Shown here: in pieces, positions 1 through 12,428 of the stretch
Layout: each line of letters opens with the position of its first letter
How positions within the stretch are numbered: position 1 is the first letter of the stretch
Source of the DNA: Mixta mediterraneensis
GTDB taxonomy: Bacteria > Pseudomonadota > Gammaproteobacteria > Enterobacterales > Enterobacteriaceae
Assembly (NCBI RefSeq): GCF_014946725.1
Contig: NZ_JACFXY010000005.1
Location: 239,504 to 303,503, forward strand
DNA length: 64,000 nt
Direction: 5' to 3'
Translations under genes and position numbers: made by a program
Notes under the pieces: model-generated
Database searches by the model: none
Seen by the model: the letters and a program-made list of their open reading frames with translations, nothing else
Told to the model about the DNA's origin: nothing

Positions 1-1
1 A

Positions 2-1426
2 CTGCAAAGACGCGGCCTGAAAAACGGCGATACCGCGCTGGTTCAGTTAGGTAACGTGGCGGAGTTTTACCTGACGCTGTTTGCCCTGTTCAAAATTGGC
101 GTTGTACCCGTCAATGCGCTGTTTAGTCATCAACGGACCGAGCTCAGCGCGTATGCTGACCAGATTGAGCCGAAGCTGCTGATTGCCGATCGCAGCCACG
201 CACTGTTTGTTGATGATCGCTTTATTGAACAGCTTTGCCGCGATCATACTTCGCTTCAGCAGATCATCCTGCATCACGATACCCAGCCGGAAAATACCCT
301 TGAAGCCTTACTGGCGGAAGCCGCTGAAAATTTCAGCGCAACACCAACCGCGGGTGATGAAGTGGCATTTTTCCAGCTTTCCGGCGGCAGTACCGGCACG
401 CCGAAACTGATCCCGCGTACGCATAATGATTATTATTACAGCATCCGCGACAGCGATAAGATTTGCGGCGTAACCGCTGAAACCCGCTATCTGATCGCCC
501 TGCCCGCTGCGCACAACTTCCCGATGAGTTCACCCGGTGCGCTTGGCGTGTTTTATGCCGGTGGACGCATCGTTCTGGCGGCCGATCCAAGCGCGACGCT
601 GTGTTTCCCCCTGATCGAAAAGCATCAGATTCCCGATCCCGGCCTGGTGCCGCCCGCCGTTAGTTTGTGGCTGCAGGCCATTCAGGAGTGGGGAACCAAC
701 AAACAGCTGGCTTCTCTGCAACGCATTCAGGTTGGCGGAGCGAAATTAGGCGAAACCCTGGCAGCGCGTATTCAGACTGAAATGGGCTGTAAGCTGCAAC
801 AGGTGTTTGGCATGGCTGAAGGCCTGGTTAATTACACCCGTCTGGATGATGATGAAAAAACCATTCTGACGACCCAGGGTCGCCCGATTTCAGCCGATGA
901 TGAAGTGTGGGTTGCTGATGAGAAGGGTAATCCGCTGCCGGTAGGTGAGGTAGGCCGCCTGATGACGCGCGGTCCTTACACCTTCCGTGGTTATTACAAC
1001 AGCCCGGAACACAACGCGACGAGCTTTGATGAAAATGGCTTTTATTGTTCCGGCGATCTGATTGAGATGACGCCCGATGGCAACATCATCGTGCAGGGCC
1101 GTGAAAAAGATCAGATCAACCGCGGCGGCGAAAAAATTGCGGCGGAAGAGGTCGAAAATTTACTGCATCGCCATCCTGATGTGATTCATGCCGCCCTGGT
1201 TTCAATGAATGACGAGCTGATGGGTGAAAAAAGCTGCGCTTATGTTGTCGCCAGCCAGCCGCTCAAACCCGTCGTGCTGCGTCGTCATCTGCGCGAGCTG
1301 GGCGTAGCCGAATTCAAGCTGCCTGACCGTATTATCTGTGTAGATGCCCTGCCGCTGACACCCGTCGGCAAAGTGGACAAAAAGCTTCTGCGTCAAAAAC
1401 TTGCCCATCAACAAGCGCAAGCCTGA
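2..1426 (+). CDS. entE: EntE, 2,3-dihydroxybenzoate-AMP ligase (5' partial)
   Basis: Adenylates 2,3-dihydroxybenzoate and loads it onto the carrier domain of EntB in enterobactin assembly. The reading frame is open from base 2, and the residues before the first internal ATG (56) still match EntE, so the window edge cuts off roughly the first 60-65 residues of a protein of about 536. ANL-superfamily motifs are in order: the glycine-rich loop [10 protein letters not shown] (about 373-402), FGMAEG (about 808-825), YCSGD (about 1045-1060) and the C-terminal lysine motif GKVDKK (about 1369-1386). It is followed by entB after 18 bases, in the E. coli order E-B-A-H. Very close to E. coli EntE along its length. 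Confidence 0.96.
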   Translation: MQRRGLKNGDTALVQLGNVAEFYLTLFALFKIGVVPVNALFSHQRTELSAYADQIEPKLLIADRSHALFVDDRFIEQLCRDHTSLQQIILHHDTQPENTLEALLAEAAENFSATPTAGDEVAFFQLSGGSTGTPKLIPRTHNDYYYSIRDSDKICGVTAETRYLIALPAAHNFPMSSPGALGVFYAGGRIVLAADPSATLCFPLIEKHQIPDPGLVPPAVSLWLQAIQEWGTNKQLASLQRIQVGGAKLGETLAARIQTEMGCKLQQVFGMAEGLVNYTRLDDDEKTILTTQGRPISADDEVWVADEKGNPLPVGEVGRLMTRGPYTFRGYYNSPEHNATSFDENGFYCSGDLIEMTPDGNIIVQGREKDQINRGGEKIAAEEVENLLHRHPDVIHAALVSMNDELMGEKSCAYVVASQPLKPVVLRRHLRELGVAEFKLPDRIICVDALPLTPVGKVDKKLLRQKLAHQQAQA

Positions 1427-1444
1427 TTTGTTCTGGAGATTTTT

Positions 1445-2299
1445 ATGGCTATTCCAAAATTGGCCTCATATCCGCTGCCAACCGCCACCGACTTACCGGA
1501 CAATAAAGTGAAATGGGCGATGCAGCCCAATCGCGCGGCGTTACTGATTCATGATATGCAGGCCTATTTCCTTAACTTTTGGGGCGAAAACAGCCCGCTG
1601 ATTAACCAGGTCATTGAAAACATTGTGCGCCTGCGCCGCTACTGTAAAACACAGGGAATTCCGGTGTTTTATACCGCACAGCCAAATCAGCAGAGCGATG
1701 AAGATCGTGCCCTGCTCAATGATATGTGGGGGCCGGGCCTGAACAAGCATCCCGACCAGCAGAAGATCGTTGACGACCTGGCGCCTGACGCAGACGATCA
1801 TGTTTTGACAAAGTGGCGTTACAGCGCGTTTCATCGTTCGCCGCTGGAAGCAACCCTGCAGGAAATGGGCCGCGATCAGCTGATCATTACCGGCGTTTAC
1901 GCTCATATCGGCTGCCTGACCACGGCGACCGATGCGTTTATGCGTAATATTCAGCCCTTTATGGTGGCGGATGCGCTGGCCGATTTCACCCGTGACGAAC
2001 ATATGATGGCGCTGACCTACACCGCTGGCCGCAGCGGCAAAGTGGTCATGACCGCCGACCTGATGCCGCTCCCGCTCAGTAAAGACGACCTGCGTGCGCT
2101 GATCCTGCCGCTGTTAGAAGATGACGATGTGCCAGAAGATGATGAAAATCTGATTGATTACGGTCTGGATTCCGTCCGTGTTATGTCGCTGGCGGCGCGC
2201 TGGCGTCAGGTTCACAGCGATATAGACTTTGTCAGCCTGGCGAAAAATCCAAGCATTGATGGCTGGTGGGCGCTGCTGTCGCGGGAGCCTGCAAAATGA
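1445..2299 (+). CDS. entB: EntB, isochorismatase / aryl carrier protein
   Basis: Bifunctional enterobactin protein of 284 residues (E. coli 285). The N-terminal isochorismatase domain hydrolyses isochorismate to 2,3-dihydro-2,3-DHB; HDMQ, TKWRYSAF and GVYAHIGC carry the usual Asp/Lys/Cys catalytic set. The C-terminal aryl carrier domain has the phosphopantetheine site in DYGLDSVRVM, with Ser243 as the attachment residue by counting from the ATG. Its TGA overlaps the entA ATG in an ATGA arrangement, so translational coupling is likely. An A-rich, GGAG-containing leader precedes the start. Confidence 0.96.
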   Translation: MAIPKLASYPLPTATDLPDNKVKWAMQPNRAALLIHDMQAYFLNFWGENSPLINQVIENIVRLRRYCKTQGIPVFYTAQPNQQSDEDRALLNDMWGPGLNKHPDQQKIVDDLAPDADDHVLTKWRYSAFHRSPLEATLQEMGRDQLIITGVYAHIGCLTTATDAFMRNIQPFMVADALADFTRDEHMMALTYTAGRSGKVVMTADLMPLPLSKDDLRALILPLLEDDDVPEDDENLIDYGLDSVRVMSLAARWRQVHSDIDFVSLAKNPSIDGWWALLSREPAK

Positions 2300-3054
2300 G
2301 CCATTCATTCGATTTCAGCGACAAAATTGTTTGGGTAACCGGCGCCGCGCAAGGCATTGGTTATCATACGGCGCTGGCCTTTCATCAGGCGGGCGCAAAA
2401 ATCGAAGCATTTGATCTGCACTTTCACGACCAGGATTATCCATTTCCATGCCACACCCTGGATGTCGCCAGTCCCGATCAGGTGAAAACCGTTTGTCAGC
2501 ACGTACTGGCTGCACAACCACGCATTGATGTGCTGGTAAACGCCGCCGGTATTTTACGCGTTGGCGCAACGGATGAGCTGACCTTCGCCGACTGGCAAAC
2601 GTGCCTGGCGGTGAATGCCGGGGGCGCATTTAACCTGTTTCAGCAAACGCTGCCGGTGTTTCGCGAACAACGCGCTGGGGCAATCGTCACCATCGCCTCT
2701 AATGCCGCGCATGCACCGCGTATCGGTATGTCGGCTTATGGCGCCTCAAAAGCCGCGTTGCGTAGCCTGTGTTTGACTGTTGGCCTGGAAATGGCGCCCT
2801 ACGGCGTGCGCTGCAACATCGTTTCGCCAGGATCGACAGATACCCATATGCAACGCAGCCTGTGGCACACGCCAACGGGCGAACAGGAAATGATCGAAGG
2901 TTTCCCGGAGCAATTTAAACTTGGGATCCCCCTGCGCAAGATCGCTAAACCGCAAGAGATCGCGGCTAACGTGCTGTTCCTCGCGTCAGATCTGGCCAGT
3001 CATGTGGTGCTGCAAGATATTGTGGTCGACGGCGGCGCGACATTAGGAGCCTGA
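2296..3054 (+). CDS. entA: EntA, 2,3-dihydro-2,3-dihydroxybenzoate dehydrogenase
   Basis: NAD-dependent short-chain dehydrogenase that oxidises 2,3-dihydro-2,3-DHB to 2,3-DHB. I chose the ATG at 2296, which overlaps the entB stop, rather than an in-frame start 30 bases upstream. It gives 252 residues (E. coli 248) and the family N-terminus DFSDKIVWVTG. The Rossmann motif VTGAAQGIG is near the N-terminus, NAAG follows, and the catalytic pair is Tyr148 with Lys152 in SAYGASK. The protein ends in VDGGATLGA, as in E. coli. entH follows after three bases. Confidence 0.96.
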   Translation: MSHSFDFSDKIVWVTGAAQGIGYHTALAFHQAGAKIEAFDLHFHDQDYPFPCHTLDVASPDQVKTVCQHVLAAQPRIDVLVNAAGILRVGATDELTFADWQTCLAVNAGGAFNLFQQTLPVFREQRAGAIVTIASNAAHAPRIGMSAYGASKAALRSLCLTVGLEMAPYGVRCNIVSPGSTDTHMQRSLWHTPTGEQEMIEGFPEQFKLGIPLRKIAKPQEIAANVLFLASDLASHVVLQDIVVDGGATLGA

Positions 3055-3057
3055 TAT

Positions 3058-3473
3058 ATGGCAGCGATCTGGAAAAAATCTATCCATTTAGATGCGCTTA
3101 ATGCGCTGGGCGAAAATTCGCTGGTGGCACATCTGGGGATCGTCTTCACCGTGATAGGTGATGATTATCTCGAAGCCACGATGCCGGTAGACGCACGCAT
3201 CAGCCTTTTGGCCTGCTGCATGGCGGGGCATCGGTAGTGCTGGCTGAATCGATGGGTTCAATTGCAGGTTATCTGTGTGTTGAAGAAGGCAGCAGCGTGG
3301 TGGGTGTTGAAGTGAATGCCAGCCATCATCGTGCCGTTTCCAGCGGGCAAGTGCGTGGCATTTGCCGCCCACTGCATTTAGGTTCGCGTAGTCAAACGTG
3401 GCAGATTGAGATTCGTAATGGACGGGAACAATTGTGCTGTAGCGCGCGGCTAAGTGTGGCGGTGCTGGGGTAA
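3058..3473 (+). pseudogene. entH: EntH proofreading thioesterase, frameshifted
   Basis: Hotdog-fold thioesterase that in E. coli clears mis-loaded EntB. The first frame runs from the ATG at 3058 through [16 protein letters not shown] and MPVDARI, then reads into a stop at 3235-3237. The second frame picks up at about 3205 with [10 protein letters not shown] and continues with [13 protein letters not shown] and PLHLG to a stop at 3471. The shift lies near 3199-3204; compared with E. coli, which has a short Thr-His-Gln stretch here, one or four bases appear to be missing. The catalytic His/Glu segment survives in the second frame, so the lesion looks recent or is a sequencing error. Confidence 0.85.
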
Positions 3474-3478
3474 TAATG

Positions 3479-3506
3479 AAACTTGCCCCAGGAACGGGGC
3501 AAGTTT
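3479..3506. terminator. Bidirectional terminator between entH and obgE
   Basis: An 11-bp stem (3479-3489 with 3496-3506) and a 6-base loop, flanked by A and T runs, lies between the convergent ent operon and obgE. It could serve both. Confidence 0.8.
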
Positions 3507-3523
3507 TGATGAGACTTTACTGC

Positions 3524-4711
<1,188 letters not shown>

Positions 4712-4871
4712 TCACACAATCGTTTACAGCACGGCTGTAAACGGGTCCGCCAGGGTCTTCTGCGCTGACCAGCGGCGGATAAAATCAGGATTGGCTTTCG
4801 CCAGTGCGTACATAAAGTGTACAGCAATCTTTTGTGATACGTCGCCCTTAAGGCGACCAGGCACAGAATGT

Positions 4872-4897
4872 AAAAAGCCCCGCAGGAGCTGCGGGGC
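4872..4897 (-). terminator. rplU-rpmA terminator
   Basis: A 9-bp GC-rich stem (4877-4885 with 4889-4897) and 3-base loop are followed on the minus strand by a T run (4876-4872). It lies 47 bases past the rpmA stop. Confidence 0.85.
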
Positions 4898-4943
4898 CTT
4901 CAATTCGTGCGGTCAGACGTCAGGCGTCTGCGTCACGGCAACC

Positions 4944-5204
<261 letters not shown>

Positions 5205-5216
5205 TCAGATCTCCTG

Positions 5217-5555
<339 letters not shown>

Positions 5556-5783
5556 TCAGTTCATCAGGCGGCGCGCTAAATATTCACAATAGGGCGCGAA
5601 TTCTACGCAAAACTCCAGGAGAAGACAAGAGCACTTTGCACTCTCTTGCAGAAAAAAAACACAGGCTGAACGCAAATGTTTCTCAAGCGAAAAATTCAAG
5701 TACAATCAGTAACAGATTACCTGAACGCTGGCTGGGTAAAAGCCCCTACCATGGCAGAAAACGAGTCATAGCTGAAAAGACGA

Positions 5784-6755
5784 ATGAACTTAGAACAGAT
5801 TAATGAATTAACCGCGCAGGATATGGCTGCCGTTAACCAGACCATCCTCGACCAGCTGAATTCAGATGTCTCGCTCATCAATCAGCTGGGATATTACATT
5901 ATCAGTGGCGGTGGAAAGCGCATCCGTCCCATGATTGCCGTGCTTTCCGCACGAGCAATGGGTTATGAGGGCAGCCTGCATGTCACCAATGCGGCGTTGA
6001 TCGAATTCATTCATACCGCCACGCTGTTACATGACGATGTGGTGGATGAATCCGATATGCGCCGTGGCAAAGCCACTGCGAATGCCGCATTTGGCAATGC
6101 AGCAAGCGTGCTGGTTGGCGATTTTATTTATACGCGTGCGTTTCAAATGATGACCAGCATGGGTTCGCTGCGCATTTTGGCGTTGATGTCTGAAGCGGTG
6201 AATGTAATTGCTGAAGGCGAAGTCTTGCAACTGATGAACGTCAACGATCCTGATATTACCGAAGAGAGCTACATGCGCGTTATTTACAGTAAGACCGCGC
6301 GCCTGTTTGAAGCGGCATCCCAGGCCTCGGCGATCCTTGCTGAAGCTACGCCTGCACAGGAAAAAGCCTTGCAGGATTATGGACGCTATCTCGGTACGGC
6401 TTTCCAGTTAATTGATGATCTACTAGACTACAGCGCCGACGGTAAGACATTAGGCAAAAACACCGGTGACGATCTCAGCGAGGGCAAACCGACCTTACCG
6501 CTGCTTCACGCGATGCAGCACGGTACGCCAGAGCAAGCAAAAATGATCCGGGAAGCCATTGAGCAGGGTAACGGGCGTCATTTACTGGAACCGGTACTTG
6601 AAGCTATGCGTCAATGTGGCTCCCTGGAGTGGACCCGCACCCGGGCTGAGCAGGAAGCGGATAAAGCCATTACGGCCTTACAGGCCTTGCCTGAAACGCC
6701 GTGGCGTAGCGCGCTGGAATCGCTGGCGCACATGTCAGTGCAACGCGATTTCTGA
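5784..6755 (+). CDS. ispB: IspB, octaprenyl diphosphate synthase
   Basis: Trans-prenyltransferase that makes the C40 side chain of ubiquinone and menaquinone from FPP and IPP. 323 residues, as in E. coli. Both aspartate-rich motifs are present, HDDVVDESDMRRG and LIDDLLDYSAD, together with GGGKRIRP near the N-terminus and NTGDDLSEGKPTLP after the second motif. Divergent from rplU and followed by a clear terminator. Confidence 0.97.
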   Translation: MNLEQINELTAQDMAAVNQTILDQLNSDVSLINQLGYYIISGGGKRIRPMIAVLSARAMGYEGSLHVTNAALIEFIHTATLLHDDVVDESDMRRGKATANAAFGNAASVLVGDFIYTRAFQMMTSMGSLRILALMSEAVNVIAEGEVLQLMNVNDPDITEESYMRVIYSKTARLFEAASQASAILAEATPAQEKALQDYGRYLGTAFQLIDDLLDYSADGKTLGKNTGDDLSEGKPTLPLLHAMQHGTPEQAKMIREAIEQGNGRHLLEPVLEAMRQCGSLEWTRTRAEQEADKAITALQALPETPWRSALESLAHMSVQRDF

Positions 6756-6763
6756 CTTTCTCA

Positions 6764-6789
6764 CGGAGCCGGTCATCGGCTCCGCTTTT
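6764..6789 (+). terminator. ispB terminator
   Basis: A 7-bp stem (6764-6770 with 6778-6784) with a 7-base loop and a downstream CTTTT tract follows the ispB stop. Confidence 0.8.
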
Positions 6790-7001
6790 CCAGATATTCT
6801 CCTTTTCTCTTCAGCGATTTACATCCGTTGCAAATCTTTTGCGCTAATCCCCTCAGTTCTATGTGTTTAATTCGATCTTAACTGGAAATTAAAGGAAAAC
6901 ATTTGTTATAAATATCCATAAGTTTCCAGTTGAGATAGCAAAAGGAAGCCGGGATCGCCCCAGGGGGGTGACGCCATAACAAGGAAAAGGAGAACAGGAT
7001 T

Positions 7002-7343
7002 ATGCACAAAGGGAATGAGGACTGGCATTCTGCCGATATTATCGCAGCTCTGCATAAGCGCGGCACTTCGCTTGCAGCGTTATCACGTGAAGCAGGATTA
7101 AGCTCATCAACGTTAGCCAACGCCTTATCGCGCCCGTGGCCTAAAGGTGAATGGCTCATTGCCGATGCGATCAACGTCCATCCCGCGGTGATCTGGCCAA
7201 GCCGTTATTATGATCCCGTTACGCATCGCTTAATAGATCGAAAAAAACGTATTCGACTGGTGAAAAGTCGTGCTTCTGCAGAAAAGGAACATGAGCTTTA
7301 TACCTTTCAACCGCCGAATAAAAACAAACCGGGTCAGCGATAA
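7002..7343 (+). CDS. sfsB: SfsB/Nlp, Ner-like DNA-binding protein
   Basis: Small helix-turn-helix protein of the Ner family (phage Mu Ner-like), known in E. coli as SfsB/Nlp, reported to stimulate maltose gene expression. 113 residues; the family core DWHSADIIAALHKRGTS, LAALSREAGLSSSTLANAL and RPWPKGEWLIADA includes the HTH, then IWPSRYYDP. Its place between ispB and murA is the E. coli position. A broken second copy of this family occurs at 63702-63893. Confidence 0.93.
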   Translation: MHKGNEDWHSADIIAALHKRGTSLAALSREAGLSSSTLANALSRPWPKGEWLIADAINVHPAVIWPSRYYDPVTHRLIDRKKRIRLVKSRASAEKEHELYTFQPPNKNKPGQR

Positions 7344-7346
7344 AAA

Positions 7347-7375
7347 AAACCAGCCACGGAAACCGGGGCTGGTTT
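7347..7375. terminator. Bidirectional terminator, sfsB/murA
   Basis: A 9-bp stem (7347-7355 with 7367-7375) with an 11-base loop, an A run before and a TTTATTT tail after, lies between the convergent sfsB and murA. Confidence 0.75.
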
Positions 7376-7399
7376 ATTTGACTCATGCTTTGTCAGCAA

Positions 7400-8674
<1,275 letters not shown>

Positions 8675-8726
8675 TTAACTAACTAAAGATCGGGCTTGCC
8701 AGGGGCAAGCGCGCCACGCTGAAGAC

Positions 8727-8984
8727 TCAGAAACCATTCAGTTTACGGTCACGCGCCCATTCAGCGGGAGTATAGGTTTTGATGGAGACAGCATGAATAC
8801 GGTTATCCGCGATGTATTCCATCAGCGGCGCGTAAACAGCCTGCTGTTTTTTCACGCGGCTCAATTCGCCAAACAGCTCGCCTACAGCGATAACCTGGAA
8901 GTGGCTGCCGTCATTGCTCATCACATGGACTTCGTCCAAAGGCAGCGCTTGCATCAGCACGGCCTGAATTTCACTGTTTTCCAT
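8727..8984 (-). CDS. ibaG: IbaG, BolA-family protein
   Basis: BolA-like acid-stress protein (formerly YrbA), 85 residues from the ATG at 8984 ([10 protein letters not shown]). An upstream in-frame GTG at 8999 is not supported by the family start. The BolA core reads [27 protein letters not shown] and [14 protein letters not shown]. BolA proteins usually pair with monothiol glutaredoxins. It lies between the mla operon terminator and murA. Confidence 0.95.
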   Translation of the reverse strand: MENSEIQAVLMQALPLDEVHVMSNDGSHFQVIAVGELFGELSRVKKQQAVYAPLMEYIADNRIHAVSIKTYTPAEWARDRKLNGF

Positions 8985-9050
8985 TGTTTTTAACTTCACT
9001 TGATAATAATAAGGCTGCCATCTTAGAGGAAAGCGCCTGACTCTTAAATA

Positions 9051-9080
9051 CGCAAAAGCCCCTGCATAAAACAGGGGCTT
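9051..9080 (-). terminator. mlaFEDCB terminator
   Basis: A 9-bp stem (9056-9064 with 9072-9080), 7-base loop, and a short T run on the minus strand, just after the mlaB stop. Confidence 0.75.
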
Positions 9081-9097
9081 AATTTAACAGAAGGAAA

Positions 9098-9403
9098 TCA
9101 GGCGTTTTTATCTACAGAAACAATAATCTGTTGCAGATTGTAAAGAGTTATGAGTGATTGCAATTTATCGCTGATGCCGCTGAAACGCGGCGTGGTGCCC
9201 TGGGCGCGGGCTATTTCACGCAAATGTACCAGCAGAGCCAGTCCCGCACTATCAACACGATCCAGCGCGGCCACGTTGATAACGTCAACATCCTTGATTA
9301 GCGTTTCTCGCTGCTGCCACAGGGACAGCAGCGTATTGCGATCAAGTTCACCACTTAATAACAGTGTGCTGGCGTTACGCTGCCAGCGAAGTGATTCACG
9401 CAT
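9098..9403 (-). CDS. mlaB: MlaB, STAS-domain subunit of the Mla transporter
   Basis: Cytoplasmic STAS protein that binds the MlaF ATPase and stabilises the MlaFEDB phospholipid transporter. 101 residues (E. coli 97). The STAS helix segment RVDSAGLALLVHL matches the MlaB DTGGLALLLHL stretch. It is more diverged from E. coli than its neighbours. Last gene of the operon, two bases after mlaC. Confidence 0.92.
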   Translation of the reverse strand: MRESLRWQRNASTLLLSGELDRNTLLSLWQQRETLIKDVDVINVAALDRVDSAGLALLVHLREIARAQGTTPRFSGISDKLQSLITLYNLQQIIVSVDKNA

Positions 9404-9405
9404 GG

Positions 9406-10035
9406 TTACTGTTTATCCAGCGTAATTGGCTGAGCGGCAGAACGTTTCAGCTGCGCGGTCAGGCCCTCAATGCCTTTCGTGCGCAACAGATCGCTCCACT
9501 CATTTTGCTTGGTCGTGATCATACTAACGCCCTCCGCAATCATGTCATATGCCTGCCAGTTTCCTGTCTGGCTATTTTTACGCCATTGAAAATCCAGACG
9601 AACCGGCGGACGGCCATTTGGATCGATAATCGTCACGCGAATTGCCAGGATATTCGCATCGCCAATTGGCTGCTCTGGCTGGATTTGGTAGGTTTGACCG
9701 TGATACAGCGCCAGCGCCTGCCCGTAAGCTTGCGCCAGATAATCACTAAACGCACTGAAGTAAGCTTCACGTTGCGCGGGGGTCGAGTCACGATAGTAAC
9801 GGCCTAACACCAACGCGCCGGCGTATTTAATTTGCACATATGGCAACAGCTCCTGACGCACGATTTCACGCAGATAGTTCGGGTCCTGCTTAATTTTTGG
9901 CTGTTCCGTTTTCAGGCGCGTAAAGGTTTTCTGCGCCGCTTCGTTCATCAACTTATAAGGATTGCTTTGATCGGCTGCGTTAGCCGCCAGCGGTGCTACC
10001 ACCAGCATGGCAATCATCAGTAAACGTTTAAACAT
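9406..10035 (-). CDS. mlaC: MlaC, periplasmic phospholipid-binding protein
   Basis: Soluble periplasmic carrier shuttling phospholipid between the outer-membrane MlaA complex and inner-membrane MlaFEDB. 209 residues with a cleavable signal peptide ([20 protein letters not shown], then DQSNPYKLM). The Tol_Tol_Ttg2 family core follows, with [18 protein letters not shown]. Seventeen bases after mlaD. Confidence 0.95.
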   Translation of the reverse strand: MFKRLLMIAMLVVAPLAANAADQSNPYKLMNEAAQKTFTRLKTEQPKIKQDPNYLREIVRQELLPYVQIKYAGALVLGRYYRDSTPAQREAYFSAFSDYLAQAYGQALALYHGQTYQIQPEQPIGDANILAIRVTIIDPNGRPPVRLDFQWRKNSQTGNWQAYDMIAEGVSMITTKQNEWSDLLRTKGIEGLTAQLKRSAAQPITLDKQ

Positions 10036-10052
10036 CGTGTGTGACCTCTTTC

Positions 10053-10595
10053 TTAAGGTTGAACCGGTGCCGCAGGGGCGTTATTGCTTCCCTGCGTATC
10101 CTTATGATCGTTATTGTCTTTATTATCGCCGCTCTTATACAGGAACTGACCAATCAGATCTTCCAGTACCAGCGCTGATTTGGTATCTCGCAACGTATCG
10201 CCATCTTTCAGCATCGCCGAGCCAAGTTCAGGATCGTCAAAGCCCAGGTTTAACGCCAGAAACTGCTCCCCTAACAAGCCCTGGGTACGAATCGCCAGCG
10301 AACTGGTATCCGAAATTTTATTCGCGTACTGATCGCTGATGTCCATGGTAACGCGCGGCAACAGGGTTTTGGGTTCGAGAGAAATATCGGTGACGCGCCC
10401 AATGACCACACCACCGACTTTAACTGGCGAGCTGACTTTCAGGCCGCCGATATTATCGAAGGTGGCGTAGAGCTTCCAGGTCGGATCGGTACCAAGCGAT
10501 TTAAGATCTGCTACGCGCAGACAGAGAAAGAGCATAGCGATCAGCGCCATAATCAAAAATACGCCAACCCAGATTTCGCTTTTTTTGCTTTGCAT
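10053..10595 (-). CDS. mlaD: MlaD, MCE-domain phospholipid-binding protein
   Basis: Inner-membrane-anchored MCE protein that forms the hexameric periplasmic ring of MlaFEDB. The family start [11 protein letters not shown] is the ATG at 10595; an ATG at 10610 is also in frame and would overlap mlaE. One N-terminal membrane segment ([17 protein letters not shown]) is followed by the MCE domain ([21 protein letters not shown], positions about 47-66). The C-terminal tail is Asp/Asn-rich. About 180 residues. Confidence 0.95.
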   Translation of the reverse strand: MQSKKSEIWVGVFLIMALIAMLFLCLRVADLKSLGTDPTWKLYATFDNIGGLKVSSPVKVGGVVIGRVTDISLEPKTLLPRVTMDISDQYANKISDTSSLAIRTQGLLGEQFLALNLGFDDPELGSAMLKDGDTLRDTKSALVLEDLIGQFLYKSGDNKDNNDHKDTQGSNNAPAAPVQP

Positions 10596-10599
10596 TGCA

Positions 10600-11382
10600 T
10601 CAATTCCCAAACATCAGTGCTGTCAGCACAAAATCCAAACCGAGCACCGCCAGTGAAGCATGCACCACGGTGCGCGTCGTCGCGCGGCTGATCCCTTCAG
10701 AAGTCGGGATCGCATCATAACCATTAAATAAGGCAATCCAGGTTACCGTCACTGCAAAGACGGCGCTTTTGATGATGCAGTTAACCACGTCGGTACGAAA
10801 ATCGACGGCGTGTTGCATTGCTGACCAAAAGAATCCCGGATCGATACCCTTCCAGCTCACGCCGACCAGCGCGCCACCAGCAATGCCAACGGCGGTAAAA
10901 ATAAGCGCCAGCAAGGGCATACTGATAAACCCGGCCCAGAAACGGGGCGAAACGACCCGACGCAGCGGATCTACCGCCATCATTTCCATACTGGAGAGCT
11001 GTTCGGTGGCTTTCATTAAGCCGATTTCTGCCGTTAATGCCGAGCCTGCACGGCCCGCAAACAGCAGCGCCGTGACCACCGGTCCTAACTCACGCAGCAA
11101 CGATAATGCCACCAGCATACCCAGGCTGGTTTCTGCGCCATAGGTGGTAAGCACCAGATAGCCTTGCAGGCCAAGCACCATACCGATGAACAGACCGGAA
11201 ACCACGATAATCAGTAACGACAGGACGCCGACGCTGTAAAGCTGCTTTACCAGCAACGGCGCGTGTTTGCGAAACGCCGGTTTGCCCACCAGCGCATGGA
11301 ATAGCATTAAGCCTGCGCGGCCAAAGGTGGCGCAGGTTTCAATTCCCTGGCGTCCCAATAACGCCAGTGCCTTCAATAACAT
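10600..11382 (-). CDS. mlaE: MlaE, phospholipid ABC transporter permease
   Basis: Integral inner-membrane permease of the Mla lipid-asymmetry system; 260 residues, the E. coli length. Several hydrophobic segments and the MlaE-family stretch GELGPV-like [19 protein letters not shown] are visible, with [21 protein letters not shown] as the coupling region. Four bases separate it from the MlaD start, and four from the mlaF stop. Confidence 0.96.
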   Translation of the reverse strand: MLLKALALLGRQGIETCATFGRAGLMLFHALVGKPAFRKHAPLLVKQLYSVGVLSLLIIVVSGLFIGMVLGLQGYLVLTTYGAETSLGMLVALSLLRELGPVVTALLFAGRAGSALTAEIGLMKATEQLSSMEMMAVDPLRRVVSPRFWAGFISMPLLALIFTAVGIAGGALVGVSWKGIDPGFFWSAMQHAVDFRTDVVNCIIKSAVFAVTVTWIALFNGYDAIPTSEGISRATTRTVVHASLAVLGLDFVLTALMFGN

Positions 11383-11386
11383 CAGA

Positions 11387-12202
11387 TTAGACTCTCCCTG
11401 TGCCGGTTAAATCGGCAAGATAATCGCCGGCCGGAAAACGAAATGGGACAGGTCCATCCGCATCCCCATCAATAAACTGGCGCACGCGGGGATCGGGATT
11501 TTCCCGTAATTCCGGCGTGCTGCCCTGGGCAATGATTTTTTTTCCCGCCACGATATACGCGTAATCCGCAATACTTAATACTTCCGGTACGTCATGCGAG
11601 ACCACAATGCAGGTCAGGCCCAGCGCATGGTTCAGTTCGTCGATCAATTTAACCAGCACTCCCATAGTAATTGGGTCCTGGCCCACAAACGGTTCGTCGA
11701 ACATCATCAATTCGGGTTCTAGCGCGATAGCACGTGCCAGTGCAACACGACGCGCCATCCCCCCCGACAACTCTGCCGGTTTCAGTTGTGCCGCGCCACG
11801 CAGGCCGACCGCTTCCAGCTTCATAAGAACCGTGCTGTGTAGCAGAGCCGGGGGCAGCTGCGTGTGTTCACGCAGTGGCCAGGCCACATTTTCGTAGACG
11901 GTTAAATCGGTGAACAGGGCGCCGGACTGGAATAACATGCTCATTTTTTTACGCGCTTCATACAATTTAGCGCGTGAAAGCGTGGGGATATTTTCGCCAC
12001 GGAACCAGATTTCGCCGCCATTCGGCTGCAACTGACCACCGATCAAGCGTAGCAAAGTTGTTTTACCAATGCCTGACGGCCCCATTATTGCCGTCACCTT
12101 ACCTTTCGGCACGGTAAGCGAAATGTCATCAAAGATTTTGCGATCTCCGCGCGAAAAACTCACGCCACGAACCTCAACCAGATTCGTTTGCTGCTGGATC
12201 AT
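11387..12202 (-). CDS. mlaF: MlaF, phospholipid ABC transporter ATPase
   Basis: Cytoplasmic ATPase powering Mla phospholipid transport. 271 residues (E. coli 269). Walker A is [10 protein letters not shown], the Q-loop region [17 protein letters not shown], the ABC signature [14 protein letters not shown] and Walker [14 protein letters not shown], then the switch His in VVSHD. First gene of mlaFEDCB; it diverges from yrbG with a 226-base gap (12203-12428) that should contain the operon promoter. Confidence 0.96.
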   Translation of the reverse strand: MIQQQTNLVEVRGVSFSRGDRKIFDDISLTVPKGKVTAIMGPSGIGKTTLLRLIGGQLQPNGGEIWFRGENIPTLSRAKLYEARKKMSMLFQSGALFTDLTVYENVAWPLREHTQLPPALLHSTVLMKLEAVGLRGAAQLKPAELSGGMARRVALARAIALEPELMMFDEPFVGQDPITMGVLVKLIDELNHALGLTCIVVSHDVPEVLSIADYAYIVAGKKIIAQGSTPELRENPDPRVRQFIDGDADGPVPFRFPAGDYLADLTGTGRV

Positions 12203-12428
12203 TATTACCTCTTAGGCAGATCGGGCGTAAACATGGGGTACGATGGTAGCTTGTTCAACCTTAATGCACGATAGCTTTACAGAAACTTACCGCGGAGATT
12301 TGGCGAAAACGGGCATAAAATTTACTTTTTCCGTTTAGACGGTCAAAATCAGCGCCTGTTTCACCACACAGCTTCTGTAATCAGTCGGACAAAGCGTGCC
12401 GACATGGATTTTCACGCAAGGATTTTTA

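Noticed and set aside
8985..8999. Upstream GTG start for ibaG
   Set aside because: The family begins at MENxEIQ; the extra codons have no counterpart.
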